Origin: Streptomyces sp. NRRL S-31
Lineage (GTDB): Bacteria; Actinomycetota; Actinomycetes; Streptomycetales; Streptomycetaceae
Assembly: GCF_000718775.1 (NCBI RefSeq)
Contig: NZ_JOCB01000024.1
Span: 18,452 to 82,451 of the forward strand
Direction: 5' to 3'
Length of the DNA: 64,000 nt
A program made the translations under genes and the position numbers. The notes below the pieces were generated by a model, which was not told the DNA's origin, did no database searches, and saw only the letters and a program-made list of their open reading frames with translations. Positions 56,038 to 64,000 of this stretch are shown one piece after another. The stretch's first letter is position 1, and every line of letters starts with the position of its first letter.

Positions 56038-57177
56038 ATGCGTGCAACCGACGGACACGTTCGTCGCAGGACCCTGTCCGCCGTGGCGGCGACCGTGGCC
56101 GCAGGCGCGGTCCTGGCGGGCTTCTGCGCCGCGCCCGGCGCCGCGTCCGCACTTCCGGCGTCACTCGTCACCGGCGGCGGGACGGCCGACGGCGACACGT
56201 CCAACGGCAACGTCCCCTGCGGGATGCCGTCGGTCTCGCTCGACCGCATCACCCAGTCCTTCCTCAACCAACTCGCCCACCAGGACGGCAAACCTCTGTT
56301 CGAACAGACGCCCCAACAGGCCCGGAAGGTCCTCGACAAGCTCCAGGCCGGACCCGTGCCCGAACTCCCCGCCGACATCACCGAGAAGACCATCACCGGC
56401 GGGCCCACCGGGCAGGTGTCCCTGCGCATCGTCCGTCCCGCCGGAGTCAAGGGAACGCTTCCCGGCCTCGTCTACATCCACGGCGGCGGGTGGGTGCTGG
56501 GCAACGCGAAGACCCACGACCGGCTGGTGCGCCAGCTCGCGAACGGAGCCCGCGCGGCGGTCGTCTTCGTCAACTACACGCCCTCCCCCGAAGCCCGCTT
56601 CCCCGTCGCCATCGAGCAGGCGTACGCCGCCTCCAAGTGGGTGGCCCAGCACGGCAAGGAGATCGGCATCGACGGCAACCGCCTGGCCGTCGGCGGCGAC
56701 TCCGTGGGCGGCGACATGACTGCGGCCGTCACCATGATGGCCAAGCAGCGCGGCGGAGTGACCTTCCGCCGGCAGGTCCTGCTGTACCCCGTCACCGACG
56801 CGAACTTCGATACCACCTCCTACAAGCGGTTCCAGGAGAACTGCTGGCTCACCCGCGCCAACATGAAGTGGTTCTGGGACAAGTACGCCCCCGACGCCGC
56901 CGACCGCGACAACCCGCTGGCCTCGCCCAACAAGGCCACCACCGCACAACTGCGCGGCCTGCCCCCCGCGCTCGTCGTCACCGACTCCGACGTCCTGCTC
57001 GACGGAGCCAAGACCTACATCGGCAAGCTGCGTGCCGCGGGTGTCAGCGTCCAGCACCACCACTACCCGCACACCGTGCACGACTTCATGATGCTCAACG
57101 CGCTGCGCGACACGCCGTCCGCCAAGGACGCCGTAGCCAGGACCACCGCCGCCCTCCGTCAGGCGCTGAACAGCTGA
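56038..57177 (+). CDS. Secreted HSL-type esterase/lipase (alpha/beta hydrolase)
   Basis: Alpha/beta hydrolase of 379 residues. The signal peptide (RRTLSAVAATVAAGAVLAGF) includes a twin Arg and ends near ALPA. The oxyanion motif is VYIHGGGWVLG, the nucleophile is in VGGDSVGGDMTA, the Asp is in VTDSDVLLDGA, and the His in HHYPHTVHDFM. This is the hormone-sensitive-lipase family. GGAG precedes the ATG at 56038. It ends at a strong terminator and faces the macrolide genes. It might act on the exported macrolide or a storage ester; there is no direct link. Confidence 0.88.
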   Translation: MRATDGHVRRRTLSAVAATVAAGAVLAGFCAAPGAASALPASLVTGGGTADGDTSNGNVPCGMPSVSLDRITQSFLNQLAHQDGKPLFEQTPQQARKVLDKLQAGPVPELPADITEKTITGGPTGQVSLRIVRPAGVKGTLPGLVYIHGGGWVLGNAKTHDRLVRQLANGARAAVVFVNYTPSPEARFPVAIEQAYAASKWVAQHGKEIGIDGNRLAVGGDSVGGDMTAAVTMMAKQRGGVTFRRQVLLYPVTDANFDTTSYKRFQENCWLTRANMKWFWDKYAPDAADRDNPLASPNKATTAQLRGLPPALVVTDSDVLLDGAKTYIGKLRAAGVSVQHHHYPHTVHDFMMLNALRDTPSAKDAVARTTAALRQALNS

Positions 57178-57190
57178 CGGACGGTCCTGC

Positions 57191-57226
57191 GCCCGGCCGG
57201 AGGCGTCACCGTGCCTCCGGCCGGGC
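57191..57226. terminator. Bidirectional terminator after the esterase gene
   Basis: A perfect 14-base stem (GCCCGGCCGGAGGC / GCCTCCGGCCGGGC) with an 8-base loop between the convergent esterase and glycosyltransferase genes. Confidence 0.8.
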
Positions 57227-57333
57227 ACGGCTCGCACCGGTGCCGCCGCAACCGCCGCCGGCCGACCGGAACCCTCCGGAGCCCTCGGTCCGGCACCGGC
57301 GGTCGCCGGTCGCCGCGACGTGGAGTCCGGCCG

Positions 57334-58497
57334 CTACCGCGTCAGCAGCTTCTCCAGGACGTCCGCCCCCTTTGCCGCGCCGCCCGCCCCGCGCACGATC
57401 CGGCTCAGGGCAGCCGCCCGGGGGCGGCAGGACCGGACGTCCCGGACGGCGTCGTACAGGCCCTGCACGGTCGGCTCGGCGAGCGTCCTGCCGACCCGCA
57501 GCTCCTCCGCCCGCCGGGCCACCGCCCGCTGTTCCGGGATCTGCGGCACCGCCACGAAGGGCACCCCGTGGTAGAGGGACTCCATCGCCGAGTTCATCCC
57601 GGCGTGGCTCAGGAACACCTCGGTGTGCCGCAGCACCGCCACCTGCGGCACGTGCGCGTGCACCTCGACGTTCGCCGGGATCGGGCCCAGCGACTCCTGG
57701 TCCAGCCCGCCCACCGCCATGACGACCTGCCAGTCGCTGTCCCCGAACGCCTCGATGCAGGTCCGGTAGAACTCGGGCCGGTCGTTGAAGACGGTTCCCA
57801 GCGATATCAGCAGCACCGGGGCCCGCGACCGGGGGCTCCACTCCTCAGCGGTCTGCCGGCTGCTCAGCGACGGCCCGACGAAGTGGAAACGCTCGTCGAA
57901 GGTCTCCCCCGACATCTGGAACTCGCGGGGGATGAACACCAGGCTGGTCGGGGCCACGTAGCCGAACATCAGGTTCGGGTCCTCGAGGAAGGTGTGGCCC
58001 TGCGCGAACTTCCCCATGTCCTGGATCGCGGCCACCAACCGGGGGTTGGTGTGGTCGAAGCCGGCCGGTAAGTACACCTGCGCCGCCGAGAAGGACTCGT
58101 TCTCCGCGAAGGTCGGCACCAGGGAGATCTCCCGCACCCCGAGCAGGTTCGCCAGCATCCTCCCGGTGAAGGTCACCGAGTCGTAGCACACCGCGTCCGG
58201 CGGGTCGGCCGAGAAGTGCTCGGCCAGGACGGGGAAGGAGGCACGCGCGTCGTCGAGGTAGTACTCCATCGTCACGGCGAGCTGTTCCGCCGTGAACTCG
58301 CCCCGCGCCGCCATGCCGGGCGGCAGCCGCGAGGGCAGCGTCACCGGCGACGCCCCGGCGGCGACGGGGCCGTCCATGGTGGCCGGTCCCGTGGCGTAGC
58401 TGACCCGGTGACCGCGCCGGACCAGCTCTTCGACCAGCGGCAGGGTCGGGTTCACATGCCCGGACGCGGGGGCGCTCACGAATGCGAGATGGGCCAT
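57334..58497 (-). CDS. Macrolide-type glycosyltransferase (TTA codon)
   Basis: GT-B glycosyltransferase of 387 residues: LAFVSAPASGHVNPTLPLVEEL at the acceptor side, VLLISLGTVFND, and EVFLSHAGMNSAMESLYHGVPFV as the nucleotide-sugar signature. Its start overlaps the stop of the KAS III-P450 gene as ATGA, so it belongs to the PKS row. Leu143 (QVYLPAG) is encoded by TTA (58069-58071), which would delay translation until bldA is active. It should glycosylate the PKS product, as tailoring or as intracellular protection. It is a paralogue of the clavam-locus enzyme at 46310-47506. Confidence 0.9.
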   Translation of the reverse strand: MAHLAFVSAPASGHVNPTLPLVEELVRRGHRVSYATGPATMDGPVAAGASPVTLPSRLPPGMAARGEFTAEQLAVTMEYYLDDARASFPVLAEHFSADPPDAVCYDSVTFTGRMLANLLGVREISLVPTFAENESFSAAQVYLPAGFDHTNPRLVAAIQDMGKFAQGHTFLEDPNLMFGYVAPTSLVFIPREFQMSGETFDERFHFVGPSLSSRQTAEEWSPRSRAPVLLISLGTVFNDRPEFYRTCIEAFGDSDWQVVMAVGGLDQESLGPIPANVEVHAHVPQVAVLRHTEVFLSHAGMNSAMESLYHGVPFVAVPQIPEQRAVARRAEELRVGRTLAEPTVQGLYDAVRDVRSCRPRAAALSRIVRGAGGAAKGADVLEKLLTR

Positions 58498-60749
58498 CAG
58501 CCCTCCTCCAGGATGACCGGCAGGGTCTTGTGTCCGTTGGTGAAGAAGGAACCCAGCGGCTCGAGTCCGGACGACGGGACGGCCAGCCGAAGCCGGGGGA
58601 ACCGGGAGAACAGCGCGGACAGCGCCGTCGTCGCCTCCAGCTTCGCCAGGGGGCTGCCGAGGCAGTAGTGCACGCCGTGCCCGAAGGTGAGGTGGTCGGC
58701 CCGCGACGGCCGGGTGACGGAGAAGTCCTCCGCGTCGGCCCCGTGCTGCGCCGGGTCGCGGCCGGCCCCGCCGTAGGACAGCAGGATCGCCTCGCCCTTG
58801 CGGATCCGCACGCCGTCCACGGAGATGTCCTCCACGGCGTACCGCAGCGGCAGGTTCGGCACCGGCGCCTGCCAGCGCAGGGTCTCGTCCACCACGTCCT
58901 CCCACGTGCTGGTCCCGGAGCGGACCAGGGCGAGCTGGGAGGGGTGCGTGGCCAGCGCGTGGACGGCGTGGTCGAGCAGGTTGACCGTCGTCTCGAAGCC
59001 GGCGGAGATGGTCAGCAGCAGGGTGTCCAGCAGTTCCCGCTCGGACAGTCGTGTGCCGTCCGCCTCCTGCGCGGCGATCAGGTCGCTGGTCATGTCGTCG
59101 CCGGGGTCGCGCCGTTTGGCGGCCACGAGGTCCTTGAGCAGCATGTACAGCTCGCCGGAGGCGGCCTGCACGCCCGCCGGGTCCGCGTCGAGGCTGAACA
59201 CCGCGTCCACCAGCCGCCGCAGGTCCGCGCCCGTCCGCGCGGTCACCCCGAACAATCCGGTGATGACCTGGATCGGCAGCGGGAACGCGAAGCGTGCGCG
59301 CAGGTCGACCGCCTGTCCCGGCGGCACCGCGGCCAGGTCGGCGATCAGGCCGGCCGTGATCTCCTCGACGCGCGGCCGCATCGCTTCGATACGGCGCGGG
59401 GTGAACGCCTTGGCCACCAGGCTGCGCAGCCTGGTGTGGTCGTCCCCGTAGGCGGTGAACATGTTCTGCATCGCGACCCACATGATCAGCGGCCAGTCCG
59501 GCGGGATGTCGCCGTCGCGCCACAGGGGCCAGTGCTTGTTGGCGTCCTTGGAGACCTTCGGGTCGAGCAGCAGCTTCTTCGCCAGGTCGTGCCCGGTGAC
59601 GGCCCAGGCCGACACGCCACCGGGCAGTTCGACGGGCGTGGCCGGGCCGCGCTCGCGCAGGGCAGCGGCCTCGCCGAAGATGTCGCCGCCCGAGGGGTCG
59701 ATGACATACGCGTCGGCGGGCGGGGCCTGCGCGCGCACCGGCTCGGTGAAGGTGGTGGTCGTACGGGGCTTGGGCGGCTCGGTGACCTCCAGCAGGGAGG
59801 CGGTGAACCGCGAGCCCATGCCGAGGCCGATCGACATGATGGTGTCGCCGGGCTTGAGGGTCTCGTCGTGCAGCAGGTGGTCCATGCCGAGCAGTTGGTC
59901 GCACGGCCCGACGTGGCCGAGCTCGCGCAGCATCGGCCAGGTGGTGCGGCCCAGGTCGATGCCGAGCGGCTCCAGCACGACGACCTCCAGTTGGGCCAGG
60001 CCCAGACCGGTGACGACGAACCTGGTGATGTCGGCGACGCTGACGCCGGCCTCCTTGGCGGCCTGCTCGACCGCGGTGACCAGTGCCCCGCTCATCAGCG
60101 TCAGATACGGGGCCAGGCCGGTGACCTCGATCGGCGTACGGTTGCGGTGGCCCTCGGGGTCCGGGATCGTCGGGGTGGCGAGGACCTCCATCTGGGTCGC
60201 TGAGCTGTTGGCGGTCGCGACCAGTCGCGCCCGGCCGCCCTCGCGGTTGAGCACGGCCGCGACCGCACCGTCGGCCAGGAAGATCCCGATGGTGGGCTGC
60301 CAGCGTTCCCACCGCGGCGGCAGGAACCGGGCGGTGGCCGTGACCAGGGTCGCGGTCGCGGCCGGGTCGGCCACCAGGTGCGCGGCGGCGGACTGGAGCG
60401 CGGCCGAGCCGCCGTTGCTGGTCGCCTCGACCTCGTAGACGAGGGCGTGGCCGAGGCCGAGGACGCGCTGTAGGTGGCAGGAGGACGCCATGTGGTCCTG
60501 GTGGTCCATCTGGGCGTAGGCGGCCATGGAGATGTCGGCGCCGCTGAGGCCGGACTCGCGCAGGGCTCCGATCGCCGCGTGTACGGCCATCGCGTGCTCG
60601 GTGACGTCGTCGGAGCGGGTGAACGACACGAAGTCCGACAGCGCGAGCAGCCGCCTCATCGTCTCGGTGTCCGGCACGGCCCGCGTCGCGGGCGTGCGGG
60701 GCGGCAGATATCGCCCCGTTCCGCCGATGTAGACGTTGTCCCAGATCAT
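58497..60749 (-). CDS. Single-chain fusion: KAS III-like domain plus cytochrome P450
   Basis: A 750-residue protein read in one frame. Residues 1 to about 325 follow the KAS III fold ([12 protein letters not shown] at the start, [20 protein letters not shown] near 103-122, [16 protein letters not shown] near 305). The nucleophile Cys is replaced in ATSNGG (109-114) and the His/Asn pair is not conserved. After a Pro/Thr linker, residues about 350-750 are a P450: I-helix [12 protein letters not shown], ExxR in DETLRWQAP, heme loop [14 protein letters not shown] with Cys near 696. The ATG at 60747-60749 overlaps the PKS stop. The KAS part may bind an acyl carrier and present substrate to the P450; inference. 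Confidence 0.88.
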   Translation of the reverse strand: MIWDNVYIGGTGRYLPPRTPATRAVPDTETMRRLLALSDFVSFTRSDDVTEHAMAVHAAIGALRESGLSGADISMAAYAQMDHQDHMASSCHLQRVLGLGHALVYEVEATSNGGSAALQSAAAHLVADPAATATLVTATARFLPPRWERWQPTIGIFLADGAVAAVLNREGGRARLVATANSSATQMEVLATPTIPDPEGHRNRTPIEVTGLAPYLTLMSGALVTAVEQAAKEAGVSVADITRFVVTGLGLAQLEVVVLEPLGIDLGRTTWPMLRELGHVGPCDQLLGMDHLLHDETLKPGDTIMSIGLGMGSRFTASLLEVTEPPKPRTTTTFTEPVRAQAPPADAYVIDPSGGDIFGEAAALRERGPATPVELPGGVSAWAVTGHDLAKKLLLDPKVSKDANKHWPLWRDGDIPPDWPLIMWVAMQNMFTAYGDDHTRLRSLVAKAFTPRRIEAMRPRVEEITAGLIADLAAVPPGQAVDLRARFAFPLPIQVITGLFGVTARTGADLRRLVDAVFSLDADPAGVQAASGELYMLLKDLVAAKRRDPGDDMTSDLIAAQEADGTRLSERELLDTLLLTISAGFETTVNLLDHAVHALATHPSQLALVRSGTSTWEDVVDETLRWQAPVPNLPLRYAVEDISVDGVRIRKGEAILLSYGGAGRDPAQHGADAEDFSVTRPSRADHLTFGHGVHYCLGSPLAKLEATTALSALFSRFPRLRLAVPSSGLEPLGSFFTNGHKTLPVILEEG

Positions 60750-63700
60750 GCATCGTCCTTTCCCCTGAGTGCGGACAATCCGGCCCCGTATCCGCTGAAG
60801 TCGAGGAGCCACGTGCTGATGGCCAGCGCCGTGGCCGCGGAGTGCTCCTCCAGTACGGTGAAGTGGTCACCCGAGACGGTGAGCACCTCCTGGGCGGTGG
60901 TGGACAGCCGGGGCCACGAGCGCTTCCCGGTGCCCACCAGCAGCACCGGCGCGGTGACGGGCTCCGGGGCGCCGGCCAGATCGAGGTAACGGCCCATGGC
61001 CACCAGCCGGTCGTCGTCGACCGGCTGGACCTGGTGGCCGGCGTCGAGCATGCCGGTGAGCACACCCGGCAGGTCGTCGGGGTAGCCGTCGATCAGCACC
61101 ACGGCGCTGGGCCGGGCCCCCCGCCGTTCCAGTTCCCCGGCGGTCGCCAGCGCCAGCCACGCGCCCACCGAACGGCCGACCAGCACCGGCGCGGCGACGG
61201 CCGACGCGGCCTCGGCGAGGGCTTGGACCAGGGCGTCGGCGTCCGCGGGCAGCGGGTCGCCGGCGAAGCCCGGCAGGGTGAGCGCCGTGACGTCGCGGGC
61301 AGCCTCCAGCGCCGCGGCGAACCGCCCGTACTCCTCGATGCCGCCGGACGCCAGCGCGGACGGCAGGCAGACCAGCGACGGCTGGAGGAAGCCGGCCGCG
61401 AGGGCGACCGCCTCGGCCTTGGGCGCGTCGGTGGCCGGGCTCAGCCGGGACGCCGTGGCCAGCAGGTCGAGGCCGTCCTGCGCGCGGCCGACGTCGACGG
61501 CCTTGCGCAGCAGGCGCTCCATCGGCCCGGCGACCCGGTTCTCCGGCGAGCACAGCTGCCCGTAGAGGTGGTTGACGAGTTGTTCGGGCGTCGGGAAGTC
61601 GAAGACGAGGGTCGCCGGGAGCTGGAGCCCGGTGGCCGCGTTGAGCCGGTTGCGCAGCTCGATGGCGGTCAGCGAGTCGACGCCGTGGTCGCGGAACAGC
61701 TGACGCGGGTCGTCGATCCCGCCGGGGGCCATCCCGAGGATGCTCGCGCTGTGCGTGACGACCAGGTCGAGCAGCAGGGCGCGCTGCTCGGGTTCGGGCA
61801 GGGCTTCGAGCCTGGCCCGCAGGTCACCGGGGCCGGTCGCCGGGGCCGGCGCGCGCCGCGGCCGGGCGAGTCCGCGCAGCAGCGCGGGCGGGGTGTCGAT
61901 CGCCGCGAGGTCGAGGCGGACCGGCACCAGCGCCGGGCGTTCGCCGGCCAGGGCGGTGTCGAACAGGTCGAGGGCCTGCTCGGTGGCGAGCGGCAGCATC
62001 CCGGTCCTCGCCAGCCGGCGGTGGTCGGCCTCGGTGAGGTTCCCGGTGATGCCGCTGGACTCGGCCCACTGGCCCCAGGCCAGGGAGGTGACCGGCAGAC
62101 CGCGCGCGTGCCGGTGCTCGGCGAGCGCGTCGAGGAACGCGTTGGCGGCGGCGTAGTTGGCCTGCCCGGGGGCGCCGAACACCCCGGACGCCGAGGAGAA
62201 CAGCACGAACGCCCGCAGGTCCAGGTGCTCGGTGGCCTCGTGCAGGTGCCACGCGGCATCGGCCTTCGAGCGCAGCACCGTGTCGATCTGCTCCGGTGTC
62301 ATCGATCCCACCACGGCGTCGTCGACGACCCCGGCGGCGTGCACGACGACCCGCAGGTCGGGGATCGAGGCGACGAGATCGCTCAGTGCCCCGCGGTCAC
62401 CGGCGTCGCAGGCGACCACGGTGAGGGCGGCGCCCAGCTCCTGCCGGAGCCCGGGCGGCTCGACGCCGCGGCGGCCGGCGAGCACCACGTGCGGGGCGCC
62501 GTGCCGCCCGACCAGGTGCCGGGCGACCAGGACGCCGAGGGTGCCGGTGCCGCCGGTGATCAGCACGGTGCCGTCCAGGGGCGCGACGTCCGGGGGCCCG
62601 GCCGGCCCGGTCGGGGCGGCCCTCACCAGCCTCGGCACGAGGGCGGTTCCGTCGCGCAACCGGATCTCGGGCTCGCCGTCGCTCACGGCGGCGCGCACCG
62701 CGGCGGGGATCGCCCGTCGTGAGGCGGCCGTGCCGTCGTGCCGGACGGTCAGGATCCGCCCGGGGTTCTCGCTGTGCGCGCTGCGCAGGAAGCCGCGGGC
62801 GGCGGCGGAGGCCAGGTCGTCGCCGGTGAGGACCACGAGCCGGGCCGGCGTGTCGGTGGCCAGGAACTCCCGGACCCTGCCGAGCAGTTCGCGGGTCACC
62901 GCGTGGGCGGCCGCGACCGGTTCGCCCTCGCCGGCGACCTCGTGGAGGACCGTCTCGGTGTCCGGCCCGTCCGGTGCCGCCATCGGGGTCCAGTCGACGG
63001 CGAACAGCGTGTTCGGCCGGCGCCCGGCCCCCGGACCCGCCGCTTCGACGGGCCGCAGGACGATCTCGTCGATGCTGACGACCGGCGTCCCGGCGGTGTC
63101 GGTGATCCGCACCGCGCAGGTGTCCGGCCCGGTCGGGTGCAGCACCACGCGGACCGTCGCGGCCGACCCGGTGACCGACACACCGGAGAACGAGAAGGGC
63201 AGTCGCGCCGGGCTGCCGCCGGCCCCGCCGTCCTCGGCCGCGACGCCGGCGAGCAGGGTCAGCGGCTGTATGGCGGCGTCCAGGAGCGCGGGATGGACGC
63301 GGTAACCGGTGAGCTGCGCGGGGTCCGCCGGGAAGCTCACCTCGGCGTGCAGGTCCTCGCCGTGCCGCCGGATGCCGGTGAGCCCCTGGAAGGTCGGCCC
63401 GTAGTCGTAGCCGGCTTCGGCGAGCCGGTCGTAGAACGAGTCGATGTCGATGGGCGCGGCCTCGTTGTCGTCCGCCCCGGGCACGGCCGCCCGGTCGGCC
63501 CGTGTCTCCCGGTCCGCCGCCGGACCGAGCACGCCGGTCGCGTGGCGGGTCCACTCGTCGGGCTCGGCGGAGGTGCGGGAGTGGACGGTGACGGGTCTGC
63601 GTCCGGTGTCGTCGGGCGCCCCCACGGTGACCTGCACGTGCACACCGTCGCGCTCGGACAGCACGAGCGGTGCCTCCAGGACCAGCTCGGACAGTACGGG

Positions 63701-64000
63701 GCTGGCCGTCTGCTCGCCGGCGTGGACGGCCATGTCCACGAACGCCATCGCGGGCAGCAGCGTCGAACCGAGCACGGTGTGCTCGGCCAGCCACGGGTGG
63801 ACGGACGCGGAGAGCTTCCCGGTCAGCACCACGCCCTGCCCGTCGGGGAGCTTCACCAGGGACCGCAGCAGCGGGTGGTCGGGGGTGTCGAGGCCCTCCG
63901 ACGGGGTGGTGGGCTGGAGCCAGTAGTGCTGGTGCTGGAAGGGATACGAGGGCACCCGCGCGCTCAACGTCCCCGCCGGTGTGGTCACGGGTGGCATCCA
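60746..64000 (-). CDS. Type I modular PKS, terminal module (DH-KR-ACP-TE), 5' part cut off
   Basis: C-terminal 1,084 residues of a modular PKS; the KS-AT part lies beyond the right edge, as the post-AT signature [13 protein letters not shown] shows. The DH has [16 protein letters not shown] and [12 protein letters not shown] (catalytic His and Asp). The KR has [19 protein letters not shown] in GVVDDAVV (B-type-like), and Ser/Tyr in [23 protein letters not shown]. The ACP serine is in [16 protein letters not shown]. The TE has Ser in [12 protein letters not shown] (GRSVG replacing GHSxG) and His in [14 protein letters not shown] plus KR predicts an alpha,beta-unsaturated end of the chain, released as lactone or acid. 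Coupled to the downstream fusion gene. Confidence 0.93.
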   Translation of the reverse strand, partial: WMPPVTTPAGTLSARVPSYPFQHQHYWLQPTTPSEGLDTPDHPLLRSLVKLPDGQGVVLTGKLSASVHPWLAEHTVLGSTLLPAMAFVDMAVHAGEQTASPVLSELVLEAPLVLSERDGVHVQVTVGAPDDTGRRPVTVHSRTSAEPDEWTRHATGVLGPAADRETRADRAAVPGADDNEAAPIDIDSFYDRLAEAGYDYGPTFQGLTGIRRHGEDLHAEVSFPADPAQLTGYRVHPALLDAAIQPLTLLAGVAAEDGGAGGSPARLPFSFSGVSVTGSAATVRVVLHPTGPDTCAVRITDTAGTPVVSIDEIVLRPVEAAGPGAGRRPNTLFAVDWTPMAAPDGPDTETVLHEVAGEGEPVAAAHAVTRELLGRVREFLATDTPARLVVLTGDDLASAAARGFLRSAHSENPGRILTVRHDGTAASRRAIPAAVRAAVSDGEPEIRLRDGTALVPRLVRAAPTGPAGPPDVAPLDGTVLITGGTGTLGVLVARHLVGRHGAPHVVLAGRRGVEPPGLRQELGAALTVVACDAGDRGALSDLVASIPDLRVVVHAAGVVDDAVVGSMTPEQIDTVLRSKADAAWHLHEATEHLDLRAFVLFSSASGVFGAPGQANYAAANAFLDALAEHRHARGLPVTSLAWGQWAESSGITGNLTEADHRRLARTGMLPLATEQALDLFDTALAGERPALVPVRLDLAAIDTPPALLRGLARPRRAPAPATGPGDLRARLEALPEPEQRALLLDLVVTHSASILGMAPGGIDDPRQLFRDHGVDSLTAIELRNRLNAATGLQLPATLVFDFPTPEQLVNHLYGQLCSPENRVAGPMERLLRKAVDVGRAQDGLDLLATASRLSPATDAPKAEAVALAAGFLQPSLVCLPSALASGGIEEYGRFAAALEAARDVTALTLPGFAGDPLPADADALVQALAEAASAVAAPVLVGRSVGAWLALATAGELERRGARPSAVVLIDGYPDDLPGVLTGMLDAGHQVQPVDDDRLVAMGRYLDLAGAPEPVTAPVLLVGTGKRSWPRLSTTAQEVLTVSGDHFTVLEEHSAATALAISTWLLDFSGYGAGLSALRGKDDA

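Noticed and set aside
58497..60749. Two separate genes (KAS III and P450) joined by a frameshift
   Set aside because: One frame is continuous, with no ribosome site or start codon at the junction and a plausible Pro/Thr linker, so a true fusion is more likely; a read check is still listed as a test.

Overview
The window is very GC-rich actinobacterial DNA, almost certainly Streptomyces. The evidence is the codon usage, a SARP regulator, a class F sortase, an exact CebR-type operator, and rare TTA leucine codons placed in two regulators, an exporter and a glycosyltransferase. It is dense in secondary metabolism: three apparently complete or near-complete biosynthetic loci and the end of a fourth lie within 64 kb, separated by a few ordinary genes.

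Region A (1-13.3 kb) is an isonitrile locus. A PvcA/IsnA-type isonitrile synthase and a PvcB/IsnB-type Fe/2-oxoglutarate oxygenase head a leftward operon. It also encodes two StyA-type (styrene monooxygenase-like) flavoproteins, two luciferase-like oxidoreductases, a cupin, an MFS exporter, a rhodanese, an SDR and a SufS-like cysteine desulfurase. A divergent LysR regulator carries a TTA codon. PvcA/PvcB-type pairs can make styryl isonitriles, so the StyA-like enzymes may epoxidise that vinyl group, and the sulfur enzymes may add sulfur to the isonitrile carbon. Both steps are inference.

Region B (13.3-22.6 kb) holds ordinary or accessory genes: a secreted glycoside hydrolase with FN3 and CBM2 domains under a CebR box, a small protein, an aminoglycoside-phosphotransferase-like kinase, a PPOX-fold protein, and a TetR-controlled MFS-asparagine synthetase pair. 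A MITE-like inverted-repeat element lies just after these.

Region C (23.3-36.8 kb) is a carrier-protein pathway that I cannot assign to a known compound. A BtrI/BtrJ/BtrK-like set (ACP, ATP-grasp ligase, PLP decarboxylase) suggests a gamma-aminobutyryl-ACP. A second ACP sits beside an aminoacyl-tRNA-synthetase-like amino acid:carrier protein ligase and an AurF-like diiron N-oxygenase. A KAS III enzyme, a degenerate KAS-like protein, an acyl-CoA dehydrogenase pair, a methyltransferase, two AcpS-type transferases, a PfkB kinase, a type II thioesterase and an HTH regulator complete it. The neighbouring AsnB might belong here.

Region D (39.4-55.8 kb) is a clavam locus. The genes ceaS, bls, pah, cas and an ornithine acetyltransferase lie in one direction. 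A Cvm7-like SARP with three TTA codons, a Cvm6-like aminotransferase, a P450, an ATP-grasp ligase, a glycosyltransferase, a cysteine-dioxygenase-like cupin and a GNAT accompany them. No clavulanic acid dehydrogenase, ferredoxin or beta-lactamase is seen, so a 5S-type clavam, possibly aminoacylated, is more likely than clavulanic acid. Heptamer repeats upstream of ceaS look like a regulator site.

Region E (57.3-64.0 kb) is the end of a modular type I PKS locus: a terminal DH-KR-ACP-TE segment, then a rare single-chain KAS III-like/P450 fusion, then a macrolide-type glycosyltransferase, all translationally coupled. The PKS continues past the right edge. A secreted HSL-type esterase (56.0-57.2 kb) sits between D and E.
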